From the NCBI GenBank assembly GCA_016932415.1, contig JAFGCX010000010.1, positions 313,641 through 377,640 on the forward strand: DNA of 64,000 bases, given 5' to 3'. Shown in pieces: positions 56,432 through 64,000 of this stretch (its first letter is position 1; each line of letters starts with the position of its first letter). The position numbers and the translations under genes are program-made. The DNA is from Candidatus Krumholzibacteriota bacterium. GTDB lineage: Bacteria > Krumholzibacteriota > Krumholzibacteriia > Krumholzibacteriales > Krumholzibacteriaceae. The notes beneath the pieces are model-generated. The model had not been told where the DNA came from, did no database searches, and saw only the letters and a program-made list of their open reading frames with translations.

Positions 56432-57634
56432 ATGACCGAGATATTTGTCGGCAGGCAGCCGATATTCGACAAAAAACTGAATGTCATCGGGTACGAGCTT
56501 CTTTACCGGGCCAGCGAGGAAGATCTGCACGCCTGTATAACCGATAATAACGATGCTTCATCGCAGGTCATTCTGAACACTTTCATGTCGATCGGGCTCG
56601 AGCGGCTTGCCGGCGACAGGCTCGTTTTCATAAATCTCTCCGAAGGATTTTTCAGGGGAGATTTCCCCTTTCCCCTCGATCCTGAAAAGATAGTCGTCGA
56701 GATCCTTGAAGGAATGACGCTTGACAAGAGCCTGGTCGATTCGATAAGGGATTTCGCGGCCAGGGGGTACAGGCTGGCTCTTGACGACGTGGTCGACATC
56801 GACCACATCAGCAACCTGATCGATATCGCCGAGATCGCAAAAATAGATATAAGGCAGATAAGACCGGGCCGACTGGTCCTCCTGGTCGAGAAACTTAAGG
56901 AGCGGGGTCTGAAGATAGTCGCCGAGAAGATCGAGACGATGGCGGAATACGAGTATTGTTATAAACTTGGCGTCGATTATTTCCAGGGGTTCTTTTTTGA
57001 AAAACCGAATACTGTAAAGGGAAAACGGATGCCGTCGTCATCGGCCTCGATAATGCGCCTTCTCGCCAGGCTCCATGATCCCGACGTGACCGTCACGGAG
57101 ATCAAGGAGATAATAAGCCATGACGTGTCGATCAGCTATAAACTTCTCAGGTTGATGAATTCGGCGAGTTTCTCGTTATCGAGGAAGATCGAATCGATCC
57201 ACGAGGCTGTCGTGATGTTCGGGTTTGAGAGGATCAGATCATGGCTATCCCTTCTGCTTCTCTCGAAGATCGAGGAATCGTCGGGTGAATTGATGACAGT
57301 CGCCATGATCAGGGGAAAGATGTGCGAGATCATCACCGAAGACCTCGATCCCGAATCAGCGGAACGCGGTTTTATCACGGGACTCTTTTCAGTTCTCGAC
57401 GCGCTTCTTTCGGTGCCTATGGGCGAGATACTTCCCATGCTGCCCCTTGCCGACGAGATCAAGGATGCCCTCCTTATCAGGAAAGGCTTTCTGGGTAATT
57501 CCCTCGCTTCAGTCATCGCCCACGAGAGATGGGAATGGAATGAACTCGGTGGCGGTGAGATCAGCGAAGAGCTTTTAAACAGCGCATATCTTCGCGCGCT
57601 CGACTGGACGACTGAGATACTGGCCGGCAAATAA
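56432..57634 (+). CDS. EAL-HDOD signalling protein (YuxH family)
   Basis: The 400-residue protein joins an N-terminal EAL domain (about 1-195) to a C-terminal HDOD domain (about 200-390), the layout of YuxH/CdgJ-like proteins. Several residues used for cyclic di-GMP hydrolysis can be matched: Glu22 in YELL, Asn68 in FINLS, EILE, LDD, AKID, AEKIE and QGFFFEKP. The EAL triplet is ELL and the DDFG loop is LDDV, so catalytic activity is uncertain. HDOD domains usually bind partners. It has a free-standing position, 129 bases after the transporter and 195 before the V-ATPase. A role in c-di-GMP sensing or degradation is inferred. Confidence 0.85.
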   Translation: MTEIFVGRQPIFDKKLNVIGYELLYRASEEDLHACITDNNDASSQVILNTFMSIGLERLAGDRLVFINLSEGFFRGDFPFPLDPEKIVVEILEGMTLDKSLVDSIRDFAARGYRLALDDVVDIDHISNLIDIAEIAKIDIRQIRPGRLVLLVEKLKERGLKIVAEKIETMAEYEYCYKLGVDYFQGFFFEKPNTVKGKRMPSSSASIMRLLARLHDPDVTVTEIKEIISHDVSISYKLLRLMNSASFSLSRKIESIHEAVVMFGFERIRSWLSLLLLSKIEESSGELMTVAMIRGKMCEIITEDLDPESAERGFITGLFSVLDALLSVPMGEILPMLPLADEIKDALLIRKGFLGNSLASVIAHERWEWNELGGGEISEELLNSAYLRALDWTTEILAGK

Positions 57635-57759
57635 TGTAACAGCGCGGCCGATTATCAGGTTGTAGGAATCCAAGCCCTTGTGCTACTTTGTCGATGTCAG
57701 TCGCAATTATTATCTCAAGATTTTTTTTTGACTGGACGAATATCTGGTATGTTGTATTA

Positions 57760-57776
57760 TCCGGATTCAATCCGGA
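57760..57776. promoter_or_regulatory. Perfect palindrome in the V-ATPase promoter region
   Basis: TCCGGATTCAATCCGGA is an 8-bp perfect inverted repeat around one central base. It lies 53 bases before the first V-ATPase gene. Just upstream are a run of nine Ts, TTGACT (57728-57733, a -35-like box) and TATTAT (57755-57760). It could be an operator for a dimeric regulator or a 5' hairpin in the mRNA. Confidence 0.45.
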
Positions 57777-57829
57777 GGGACAGATCGAGAGGCAAACTGT
57801 CCGACGATATCTGTAAGCGGGAGCGATAG

Positions 57830-58147
57830 ATGGTAAAAGAACATCTGCAGGAGATACGTTCCAGGGAACAGAGAGCCAGGGATTCCATAGCGGAAGCCCG
57901 GATACAGGCGGAGAAGAATGTCGAGGATGCTAAGGCTGAAGGGGAAAGACTCCTGGAGGAGACTCAGATCGAGGGAAATGAACTGAAGCGGTCGATGATC
58001 GCCGAAGCAAAAAAGACAGCCGAAGCGAAGATCGATCTGCTTCGCGGCGATAGTGAAAAGATCATTTCCACCCTGGAACAGACGGCGGGGAAAAAGGTCG
58101 AAGAAGTGATCGACATTATCATAGAGGAATTTCAAAAAGGTATCTGA
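57830..58147 (+). CDS. V-type ATPase subunit G/H-like coiled-coil stator protein
   Basis: The 105-residue product is almost entirely heptad-like helix rich in Glu, Lys, Ala and Arg (RARDSIAEARIQAEKNVEDA), as expected for the G/H (NtpF-like) peripheral-stalk partner of subunit E. Sequence alone is weak evidence, but its first place in the operon, 46 bases before subunit I, is the usual one. It is probably soluble and forms the stator with subunit E. Confidence 0.75.
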   Translation: MVKEHLQEIRSREQRARDSIAEARIQAEKNVEDAKAEGERLLEETQIEGNELKRSMIAEAKKTAEAKIDLLRGDSEKIISTLEQTAGKKVEEVIDIIIEEFQKGI

Positions 58148-58193
58148 CGGACGAGTATGAGATTGGCCCCAGCAGCCACGGAAGGAGTTCGGC

Positions 58194-60167
58194 GTGGCAG
58201 TAAGCCGGATGCTGAAGGTCCAGATCCTCGGACACACAGCGCTCAAGGATGAGATAAAATCGTATTTAAGAGAGACCGGCGTGGTCGAGATCACGGACGT
58301 CTCTTTCGAAGACGGCGATTCTTCACCCCGACAGGAAGATCTCAGGGAGATCCAGGCGAAACTCGAGCAGGCTGAATCTGTGATCGAATTCCTTGATCGA
58401 TACTCAGAGCCGCTTACATTCTTTGAGAAGGTGGCAAGGGTGCCACTGGAGATATCCGAAGGTAAGCTTGCCGACCTGGCGGAGAAAGTGTCGGTGGAGC
58501 AGGTCTACGAAGAGTGCAATACGCTCCAGGGAACGATACGCTCGATGAGCGATTCCCTGGCGAGGAGCGCCGAGCTTGCAGGGTCCCTGACTCCGTGGAG
58601 GGATCTTGACGTTCCACTCGAGGATCTTAAGACCGAAGGGTATAATGTCCAGTTCTGGACGATCCAGGACAAGGTGGCCGATCGGAACCTTGAACGCTTC
58701 AGGGAGAGATTTGAATTCTGCGATTGCTCTGAATTTCACAGGGAAAACGGTAAATCTTACATTGCGGTGATCGTTGCCAACGAGTTATACGCGGAAGTGA
58801 TCGAGGCGATGAAGGAGACAGGGGCGCATCATCACGGGTTTGAAAAACTGGAAGGGACCCCCGCCGCGATAATAGACGCCCAGGAGGGATTGCGTTCGGA
58901 ATACAGGGAGAATATAGCCCGGGCCGAGGAACGCGCCCGTGCTCTTGCCTCGCGGCGCGACGAGATCTGCCTGCTTGCCGATCACTATCGGGAAATGATC
59001 GGCCTCTCATCGGTCGAGGAAAGATTCTATTATACTGACAGTACATTCATCCTGGAGGGATGGGTAAGGGCTCTTGACAGAAAACGGCTTGAAAAAGAGT
59101 TCCTGAAGAAAGTGGACGAGATCGAAGTGGTTTTCCGCGAGCCGCTTAAAGACGAAGAGCCTCCGATTTGTCTCGATAACGGCAGAGCCTCGCGGCCTTA
59201 CGAGTTCGTCACGACTCTCTACGGCCGTCCGATATACAGGGAGGTCGATCCGACACCCCTTCTTGCTCCGTTTTTTATCCTCTTTTTCGCGATGTGCCTG
59301 ACAGATGCGGGGTACGGATTGACTCTTGCCGCGCTGACGGCGGTAATAATAATGAGATTCAAGCCATCAGGCGGAGCGGGTCTTCTGATGAGAGTCCTTT
59401 TTGTCGGGGGACTTGTGACGGCGGGAGTCGGGATCATAGCTGGAGGCGTATTCGGGTTGAACGCTAGTGTTTTCCCTCCCTGGCTGCAAAAATTTGTTTT
59501 CATCGATCCCCTCCGGGAACCGATGAAGATGCTCAATATCTCGTTTATAATGGGACTTGTTCATATGATATTCGGCATGGGAGTAAGATTCGTTGCCAAT
59601 ATCAGAGCGAAACTCTTTTCCGACGCGGTCTTCGACGACCTGGTCTGGATGCTTTTCCTGATCGTCCTTGCTCCGCTTGGATATACCGGTATCCTCAATG
59701 GATCACTTCCCGATCAGGTGATGGAAGTGAGCAAGTGGGGATCGGTCGGCCTTGCCGCTGTCATCTTCCTTACCGGCGGACGCAGACAGGGATCTTTCGT
59801 AAAGAAAATCCTGACCGGCCTGGTCAGGTTCTACGATGTAATAGGGTATTTCGGGGATGTGCTCTCTTACGCCCGTCTTCTGGCGCTTGGCCTGGCGACA
59901 AGCGCTATCGCGATCGCCGTAAATGATATCGCGGCGATGGTCAAGGGGATGCCTTTTTATACCGGTTATATAGCCATGATACTTATATTGATCGGCGGCC
60001 ATACATTCAATCTGGCCGTTAACACTCTCGGCGCCTTTGTACATTCGGGCAGGCTTCAGTACCTCGAGTTCTTTTCAAAATTCTTTACCGGCGGAGGCAG
60101 GGAGTTCAGGCCATTCAAGAGTGAAAGAAAATTTTCTGTGCTTAAAAAAACGGATAACAGATCATAA
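58194..60167 (+). CDS. V-type ATPase subunit I (a-subunit)
   Basis: Subunit I joins the stator to the membrane ring and forms the ion half-channels. The 657-residue protein has a cytoplasmic coiled-coil half (about 1-345) and a membrane half with about seven or eight segments. The essential Arg is probably Arg561 in SYARLLALGLATS, the conserved block that faces the rotor. A further helix near residue 595 (GYIAMILILIGGHTFNLAVN) is typical. The start is GTG at 58194, after GGAG. Confidence 0.92.
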   Translation: MAVSRMLKVQILGHTALKDEIKSYLRETGVVEITDVSFEDGDSSPRQEDLREIQAKLEQAESVIEFLDRYSEPLTFFEKVARVPLEISEGKLADLAEKVSVEQVYEECNTLQGTIRSMSDSLARSAELAGSLTPWRDLDVPLEDLKTEGYNVQFWTIQDKVADRNLERFRERFEFCDCSEFHRENGKSYIAVIVANELYAEVIEAMKETGAHHHGFEKLEGTPAAIIDAQEGLRSEYRENIARAEERARALASRRDEICLLADHYREMIGLSSVEERFYYTDSTFILEGWVRALDRKRLEKEFLKKVDEIEVVFREPLKDEEPPICLDNGRASRPYEFVTTLYGRPIYREVDPTPLLAPFFILFFAMCLTDAGYGLTLAALTAVIIMRFKPSGGAGLLMRVLFVGGLVTAGVGIIAGGVFGLNASVFPPWLQKFVFIDPLREPMKMLNISFIMGLVHMIFGMGVRFVANIRAKLFSDAVFDDLVWMLFLIVLAPLGYTGILNGSLPDQVMEVSKWGSVGLAAVIFLTGGRRQGSFVKKILTGLVRFYDVIGYFGDVLSYARLLALGLATSAIAIAVNDIAAMVKGMPFYTGYIAMILILIGGHTFNLAVNTLGAFVHSGRLQYLEFFSKFFTGGGREFRPFKSERKFSVLKKTDNRS

Positions 60168-60188
60168 GTCTCAAGGAAGGAGAGAAAT

Positions 60189-60662
60189 ATGATGGGTTTT
60201 ATGCTGGTGATCCTTGGCGCCGCCCTCGCCGCCGGCCTCGCCGGAGCAGGATCTGCTCTTGGAACCGGAGTAGCCGGGCAGGCAGCCAATGGAGTGGTCA
60301 GTGAGGATCCCGAAAAATTCGGATCGCTGCTCGTACTGCAGGCGCTGCCTGGAACGCAGGGTATCTATGGGCTGGTCGCGCTCTTTATGATCATAAACAA
60401 ATTGCCCGCCCTGGGAGATCTCGGAAGTGTCACTGTAGGCTCAGGCCTTGCTATCCTGGGGGCTGCCCTGCCGGTGGCTCTGACCGGGCTTGTCTCGGGG
60501 CTGTACCAGGGGAAAGTCTGTGCGGCGGCCTGTAGCCTCGTCGCGAAGCGGCCCGGTGAAGTCGGCAAGGGAATGGTCTTCGCTGTCATCGTCGAGACCT
60601 ATGCCGTACTCGGTCTGCTCGGGACGATCCTTCTTCTTCAGAAGATCTCACTGGGTGGATGA
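60189..60662 (+). CDS. V-type ATPase subunit K (rotor ring), sodium-type residues
   Basis: This 157-residue subunit has four membrane helices (two hairpins), like NtpK of Enterococcus hirae. The ion-binding Glu136 is in VETYAVLG. Leu53, Thr56, Gln57 and Tyr60 in LPGTQGIYG, and Gln107 in LYQGK, match the residues that coordinate sodium in E. hirae NtpK (Leu61, Thr64, Gln65, Tyr68, Gln110, Glu139); the 29-residue spacing from Gln to Glu is identical. Sodium coupling is therefore predicted. It lies between subunits I and E. Confidence 0.93.
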   Translation: MMGFMLVILGAALAAGLAGAGSALGTGVAGQAANGVVSEDPEKFGSLLVLQALPGTQGIYGLVALFMIINKLPALGDLGSVTVGSGLAILGAALPVALTGLVSGLYQGKVCAAACSLVAKRPGEVGKGMVFAVIVETYAVLGLLGTILLLQKISLGG

Positions 60663-60689
60663 TATTGTCGCGCCTGATAAAAGGATTGG

Positions 60690-61292
60690 ATGAGTAAGAT
60701 GGCTATTGAGAAGATATTTGAACGGATTACTGGTGACGCCGAAAGAACGGTCAGGGAGATACTCGATGCCGGGGAGCTTGAATCGCGGGCGGTGAAGAAA
60801 GAATATCTCGAAAAGGCCGGACAGCTGAAAGACCGCCTGAGATCTTATGCCGGGAAAAAGGCGCAGGAGGAAGAGAAACACCTTATAGTCAACGAACAGC
60901 TCGAACTGAAGAAAGTCGTTCTGAAGAAAAAAAGGGATGTCCTCGAAAAGATTTACACCGACGCGAAAAAAAGGATCGAAAAACTCGGCGCTGAAGAGAC
61001 CGGGAGGATCCTGCGCGATCTTATCCTGGACAAAGCAGTCTCGGGAAAGGAAGAGATAATAGTCTCCTCGTCGCAGCGGGGAATATTTTCTGATAGGTAC
61101 ATCGACGAATTGAACAAAAAGTTCGAGGGTGGGGGCAGTTTCACCCTCTCTGCCGATCCGGGAGAATTCTCGTGGGGAGTGGTATTGAGGGAAGGCAGGA
61201 GAGTAGTCGATCTTTCTCTTGAAGTCATTTTCGATCAGCTGAAAGAAAAGATCGAACCAAAGATCGCCGCTTCACTTTTCGCTGTGAAGTAG
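60690..61292 (+). CDS. V-type ATPase subunit E (peripheral stalk)
   Basis: The 200-residue product has a long charged N-terminal helix (residues 1-100) and a compact alpha/beta C-terminal domain (VSSSQRGIFSDRYIDELN, then FSWGVVLREGRRVVDLSLE), the layout of subunit E. The phrase with GGVVL-like strands near the C-terminus is common to E subunits. It would pair with the coiled-coil G/H protein at the start of the operon to make the stator. Confidence 0.88.
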   Translation: MSKMAIEKIFERITGDAERTVREILDAGELESRAVKKEYLEKAGQLKDRLRSYAGKKAQEEEKHLIVNEQLELKKVVLKKKRDVLEKIYTDAKKRIEKLGAEETGRILRDLILDKAVSGKEEIIVSSSQRGIFSDRYIDELNKKFEGGGSFTLSADPGEFSWGVVLREGRRVVDLSLEVIFDQLKEKIEPKIAASLFAVK

Positions 61293-61305
61293 CTGGAGGT
61301 CTCAA

Positions 61306-62268
61306 TTGGCTCAGGACTATACATATGCTGTAGCCAGGATGCGCGCTCTCGAAGCTTCGAGGCCCGACGCGGCATGGTTCCAGAGGCTGGTACGTTCACC
61401 CGGCGATTCCATTCTTGGATCGGTAAGGGAGTTTTTCACCGGCTTCGAAGCGGTCATCTCGGCAGATCAGTTCGAAGAAGGGATCGAGAATGAGACGATC
61501 GCTATCCTCGAACTGATTGAAAGTCTTCTTCATGAAGAAGGACTTTCCGGATTTATTCGCGCCGGATACGATTTTGACAACATGACCCACCTCTGGAAAG
61601 CTATGATACTGGGCAGGGAGCCTTACCTGAACCGGTTCGGGCTTGTTCCTCCCGAAACTGTCGAACAGGCTGTCAGAAACGGAGTGATCATCTGGTTGCC
61701 GGAATATCTCAAACGGATGCATGAAAGACTTTTACGGTTCGAATCGGCCGATGACGCCCAGTCTGTGGAATATGAAGGCGAAAGCCTCAAATGGAGATTT
61801 CTTCTTGACAGTGCTCCGGGCGAAGGGGCGCGCCGGTATACGGTAAACAGGATCGATCTTCGGAACCTTAAGAGTTTCATCAGGTTCAGGCGTACCGGCC
61901 TGAGAAGGGCCAGGCATGGTGGCATGTGGATCGCCGGGGGTGAGATCGAAGCGCAGGTCCTCGATGCTCTGATGAAAGAGCCGGAGGACGAAATGTATAA
62001 TTATCTCGGAGTGACCAGTTACAGGGGGCTCGTCAGGAAAGGCCTGGACAGGAATACGCCTTTATGGAAGGTAGGCGCTCTTTTTGACGCGCAACTTCTT
62101 GAGATGATCGGAGAGAGCAGGTACAGATTTTTCGACCTGATGCCGGTGATCTACCATATTCAGATGCGCGAGAGGGAATCGAGCCTGCTAAGACAGATAT
62201 TTACGGGGAAAATAAACAATCTTCCCGAGAAGATCATCATGGAGAGAATCGAAGCGGTAATATCCTGA
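61306..62268 (+). CDS. V-type ATPase subunit C (V0 d-type)
   Basis: Subunit C caps the rotor ring and links it to the central axle. The 320-residue, mostly helical protein has the family-like start (AQDYTYAVARMRALEASRP) and the tail ERESSLLRQIFTGKINNLPEKII, close to the known C-subunit ending. It starts with TTG at 61306 after GGAGG. Sequence conservation in this family is low, so the order is part of the evidence. Confidence 0.85.
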   Translation: MAQDYTYAVARMRALEASRPDAAWFQRLVRSPGDSILGSVREFFTGFEAVISADQFEEGIENETIAILELIESLLHEEGLSGFIRAGYDFDNMTHLWKAMILGREPYLNRFGLVPPETVEQAVRNGVIIWLPEYLKRMHERLLRFESADDAQSVEYEGESLKWRFLLDSAPGEGARRYTVNRIDLRNLKSFIRFRRTGLRRARHGGMWIAGGEIEAQVLDALMKEPEDEMYNYLGVTSYRGLVRKGLDRNTPLWKVGALFDAQLLEMIGESRYRFFDLMPVIYHIQMRERESSLLRQIFTGKINNLPEKIIMERIEAVIS

Positions 62269-62289
62269 CGTTTAAAAAGGAGTGCCCCG

Positions 62290-62640
62290 GTGGCAGCGAA
62301 TATAGCGGTAATAGGAAATTCTGATTCGATCGAATATTTCAGGATATTAGGATGCGAAGTCTACGAGACGAGGGGCGGGGAGTTGACGGAGGAGAAGTTT
62401 CAGGAAGTCATACAGCGCAGATTCAAGATCATTCTCGTTACAGAGGAGGTCTTTGGAAAATACAAAAGACTTATACAGGACAGGTCCAGGAGGGTCTTTC
62501 CTGTCATAACCGTCATACCCGATATACATGGCGCGAAATGGGAAGATGATTCTCCCGTTCTTGCGGGAGTGGCTTTTCAGGAACTGCGCGAAGCTGTAAT
62601 AAAAGCGGTGGGACAGGATATATCGGGAACGGCTGATTGA
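62290..62640 (+). CDS. V-type ATPase subunit F (central stalk)
   Basis: The 116-residue protein has the alpha/beta pattern of subunit F: IAVIGNSDSIEYFRILG at the start, LVTEEVFGKYKR in the middle, and VFPVITVIPD. Subunit F binds the central axle and helps couple hydrolysis to rotation. It starts with GTG at 62290 and lies 38 bases before subunit A. Confidence 0.87.
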   Translation: MAANIAVIGNSDSIEYFRILGCEVYETRGGELTEEKFQEVIQRRFKIILVTEEVFGKYKRLIQDRSRRVFPVITVIPDIHGAKWEDDSPVLAGVAFQELREAVIKAVGQDISGTAD

Positions 62641-62677
62641 GATGAAAGAACGCAAAGCTTAGAAGGAGAAGTGACAA

Positions 62678-64000
62678 ATGGGCGCTGGAAGGATAATCAA
62701 GGTATCGGGGCCGCTGATCGTGGCAGAGGGCATGGATGAAGCGAGCATGTTCGAGGTAGCCAAGGTCAGCGATCGCGAGCTGATCGGGGAGATCATCGAG
62801 CTGCACGGCGACCAGGCGTATATCCAGGTCTATGAGGACACTTCAGGCCTTGGACCGGGAGAGAAGGTCGTTGGTACTGGCCAGTCGCTCAGCATCGAGC
62901 TTGGCCCCGGGCTTCTCGAGTCGATATACGACGGGATCCAGCGGCCGCTGAACAAGATATACGAAAAAGCGGGGTCGTATATAACAAGGGGTATCAATAT
63001 CAACGGCCTCGACAGGGAAAGAAAGTTCGAGTTCGTTCCTTCCGGGTCGCTCTCGGAAGGCCAGGAGATAAAGGCGGGAGATATCCTCGGTGAGGTCAAG
63101 GAGACCGAGCTGATCAACCACAGGATAATGGTCCCGCCGACTCTTAAGGGAGGCGTTCTCGTAAAGAAACCCGAGGCTGGGACATATACGATCGAGGATG
63201 TGATAGCGCAGATCGACGCCGATGGAGAGATCCAGGACGTTACGATGTACCACAGATGGCCGGTCCGTACTCCAAGGCCGATAACCAGAAAACTCGTTCC
63301 AGAGGTTCCTCTTGTGACAGGGCAGCGTGTCATCGATACGCTCTTCCCGATCGCGAAGGGAGGTTCGGCTACCGTACCCGGACCTTTCGGGGCCGGAAAG
63401 ACCGTTGTCCAGCATCAGCTTGCAAAATGGTCCGATGCCAACATAATAGTCTATGTCGGTTGCGGAGAGCGTGGAAACGAGATGACCGATGTACTCCAGG
63501 AATTTCCTGAACTTATCGATCCGGCCACTAACAGGCCGCTAATGGAAAGAACGGTCCTGATAGCCAACACGTCGAATATGCCGGTCGCAGCCCGCGAAGC
63601 TTCGGTATATACCGGCATAACGATAGCTGAATATTACAGGGATATGGGGTTCGACGTCGCCGTGCTGGCTGATTCGACCTCGAGATGGGCCGAAGCGATG
63701 AGGGAGATGTCCGGGCGGCTCGAAGAGATGCCCGGAGAAGAGGGATATCCAGCCTACCTTCCGTCGAGAATAGCCGATTTTTACGAGAGATCGGGGCGCG
63801 TCGTATGCCAGGGGAGCGATGAAAGGATCGGGACTCTCAGCGTGATCGGTGCCGTGTCGCCTCCGGGGGGGGATCTGTCAGACCCGGTAGTCCAGGCTAC
63901 TCTCAAGGTGGTAAAGGTCTTCTGGGCGCTCGAGGACCAGCTTGCTTTCGAAAGGCATTTCCCTGCCATCGGCTGGTTGACCAGCTATTCATTATATCAT
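62678..64000 (+). CDS. V-type ATPase catalytic subunit A (partial, 3' end outside window)
   Basis: Subunit A hydrolyses ATP. The frame is open from ATG at 62678 to the last base, giving 441 residues of an expected 580-600. [18 protein letters not shown] is the beta-barrel start. The P-loop is GPFGAGKT (residues 235-242, Lys241), followed by CGERGNEM and the [22 protein letters not shown] block. GAAGGAGAA gives the ribosome site. Subunits B and D are expected downstream. Domains seen so far are complete. Confidence 0.95.
   Translation, partial: MGAGRIIKVSGPLIVAEGMDEASMFEVAKVSDRELIGEIIELHGDQAYIQVYEDTSGLGPGEKVVGTGQSLSIELGPGLLESIYDGIQRPLNKIYEKAGSYITRGININGLDRERKFEFVPSGSLSEGQEIKAGDILGEVKETELINHRIMVPPTLKGGVLVKKPEAGTYTIEDVIAQIDADGEIQDVTMYHRWPVRTPRPITRKLVPEVPLVTGQRVIDTLFPIAKGGSATVPGPFGAGKTVVQHQLAKWSDANIIVYVGCGERGNEMTDVLQEFPELIDPATNRPLMERTVLIANTSNMPVAAREASVYTGITIAEYYRDMGFDVAVLADSTSRWAEAMREMSGRLEEMPGEEGYPAYLPSRIADFYERSGRVVCQGSDERIGTLSVIGAVSPPGGDLSDPVVQATLKVVKVFWALEDQLAFERHFPAIGWLTSYSLYH

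Overview
The window is a gene-dense, roughly 50% GC bacterial chromosome segment with about 50 protein genes. I recognise no tRNA, rRNA, CRISPR array, insertion sequence or prophage. The organism is diderm (LptF/LptG-type lipopolysaccharide exporters, an SprA-type giant outer-membrane barrel protein, a lipoprotein signal). SprA points to the Bacteroidetes/FCB superphylum or a related candidate phylum. A V-type rather than F-type ATPase and a Bacillus-like translation gene order suggest an uncultured lineage of that kind. This placement is inference, not a taxonomic assignment.

Layout. (1) 20-7879, plus strand: sugar supply. A GH57 glucanotransferase is followed by mannose-family PTS components IIC and IID, HPr and enzyme I, a bifunctional glucose/mannose-6-phosphate isomerase and a sugar-phosphate nucleotidyltransferase. 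Together they could import mannose, make fructose-6-phosphate and feed nucleotide-sugar synthesis. (2) 7942-10374: metK and ahcY, the S-adenosylmethionine cycle, ending at a terminator. (3) 10461-14656, minus strand: lptF, lptG and a GWxTD-domain protein. (4) 14985-22374, plus strand: a 2160-residue SprA-like translocon overlapping a lipoprotein glutaminyl cyclase.

(5) 22517-35742: a long translation and RNA super-operon, rimP, nusA, infB, DUF503, rbfA, nrnA, truB, ribF, rpsO, pnp, an M16 peptidase, dut and a polysaccharide deacetylase. This is close to the order known from Bacillus. The rpsO and pnp leaders carry hairpins. (6) 35795-38899, minus strand: a DUF4388 protein and a membrane TPR/Cys-cluster protein of unknown function. 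(7) 39115-47139: asnS, a 1210-residue secreted TPR protein and uvrA. (8) 47196-52379: glycine cleavage genes gcvT, gcvH, gcvPA, gcvPB and a LipM-type octanoyltransferase that could lipoylate GcvH. (9) 52385-56302: an oligopeptide/dipeptide ABC transporter (two permeases, two ATPases) without its binding protein. (10) 56432-57634: an EAL-HDOD signalling protein. (11) 57830-64000: a V-type ATPase operon (G/H, I, K, E, C, F, and A running off the window edge) whose K subunit has the residues of a sodium-binding rotor.

The points I would look at first are the sprA/glutaminyl-cyclase gene pair, where mature SprA is predicted to begin with Gln, next to the Lpt genes; the sodium-type V-ATPase ring with a perfect palindrome in its upstream region; the DUF4388/TPR pair; and the structured leaders of rpsO and pnp.
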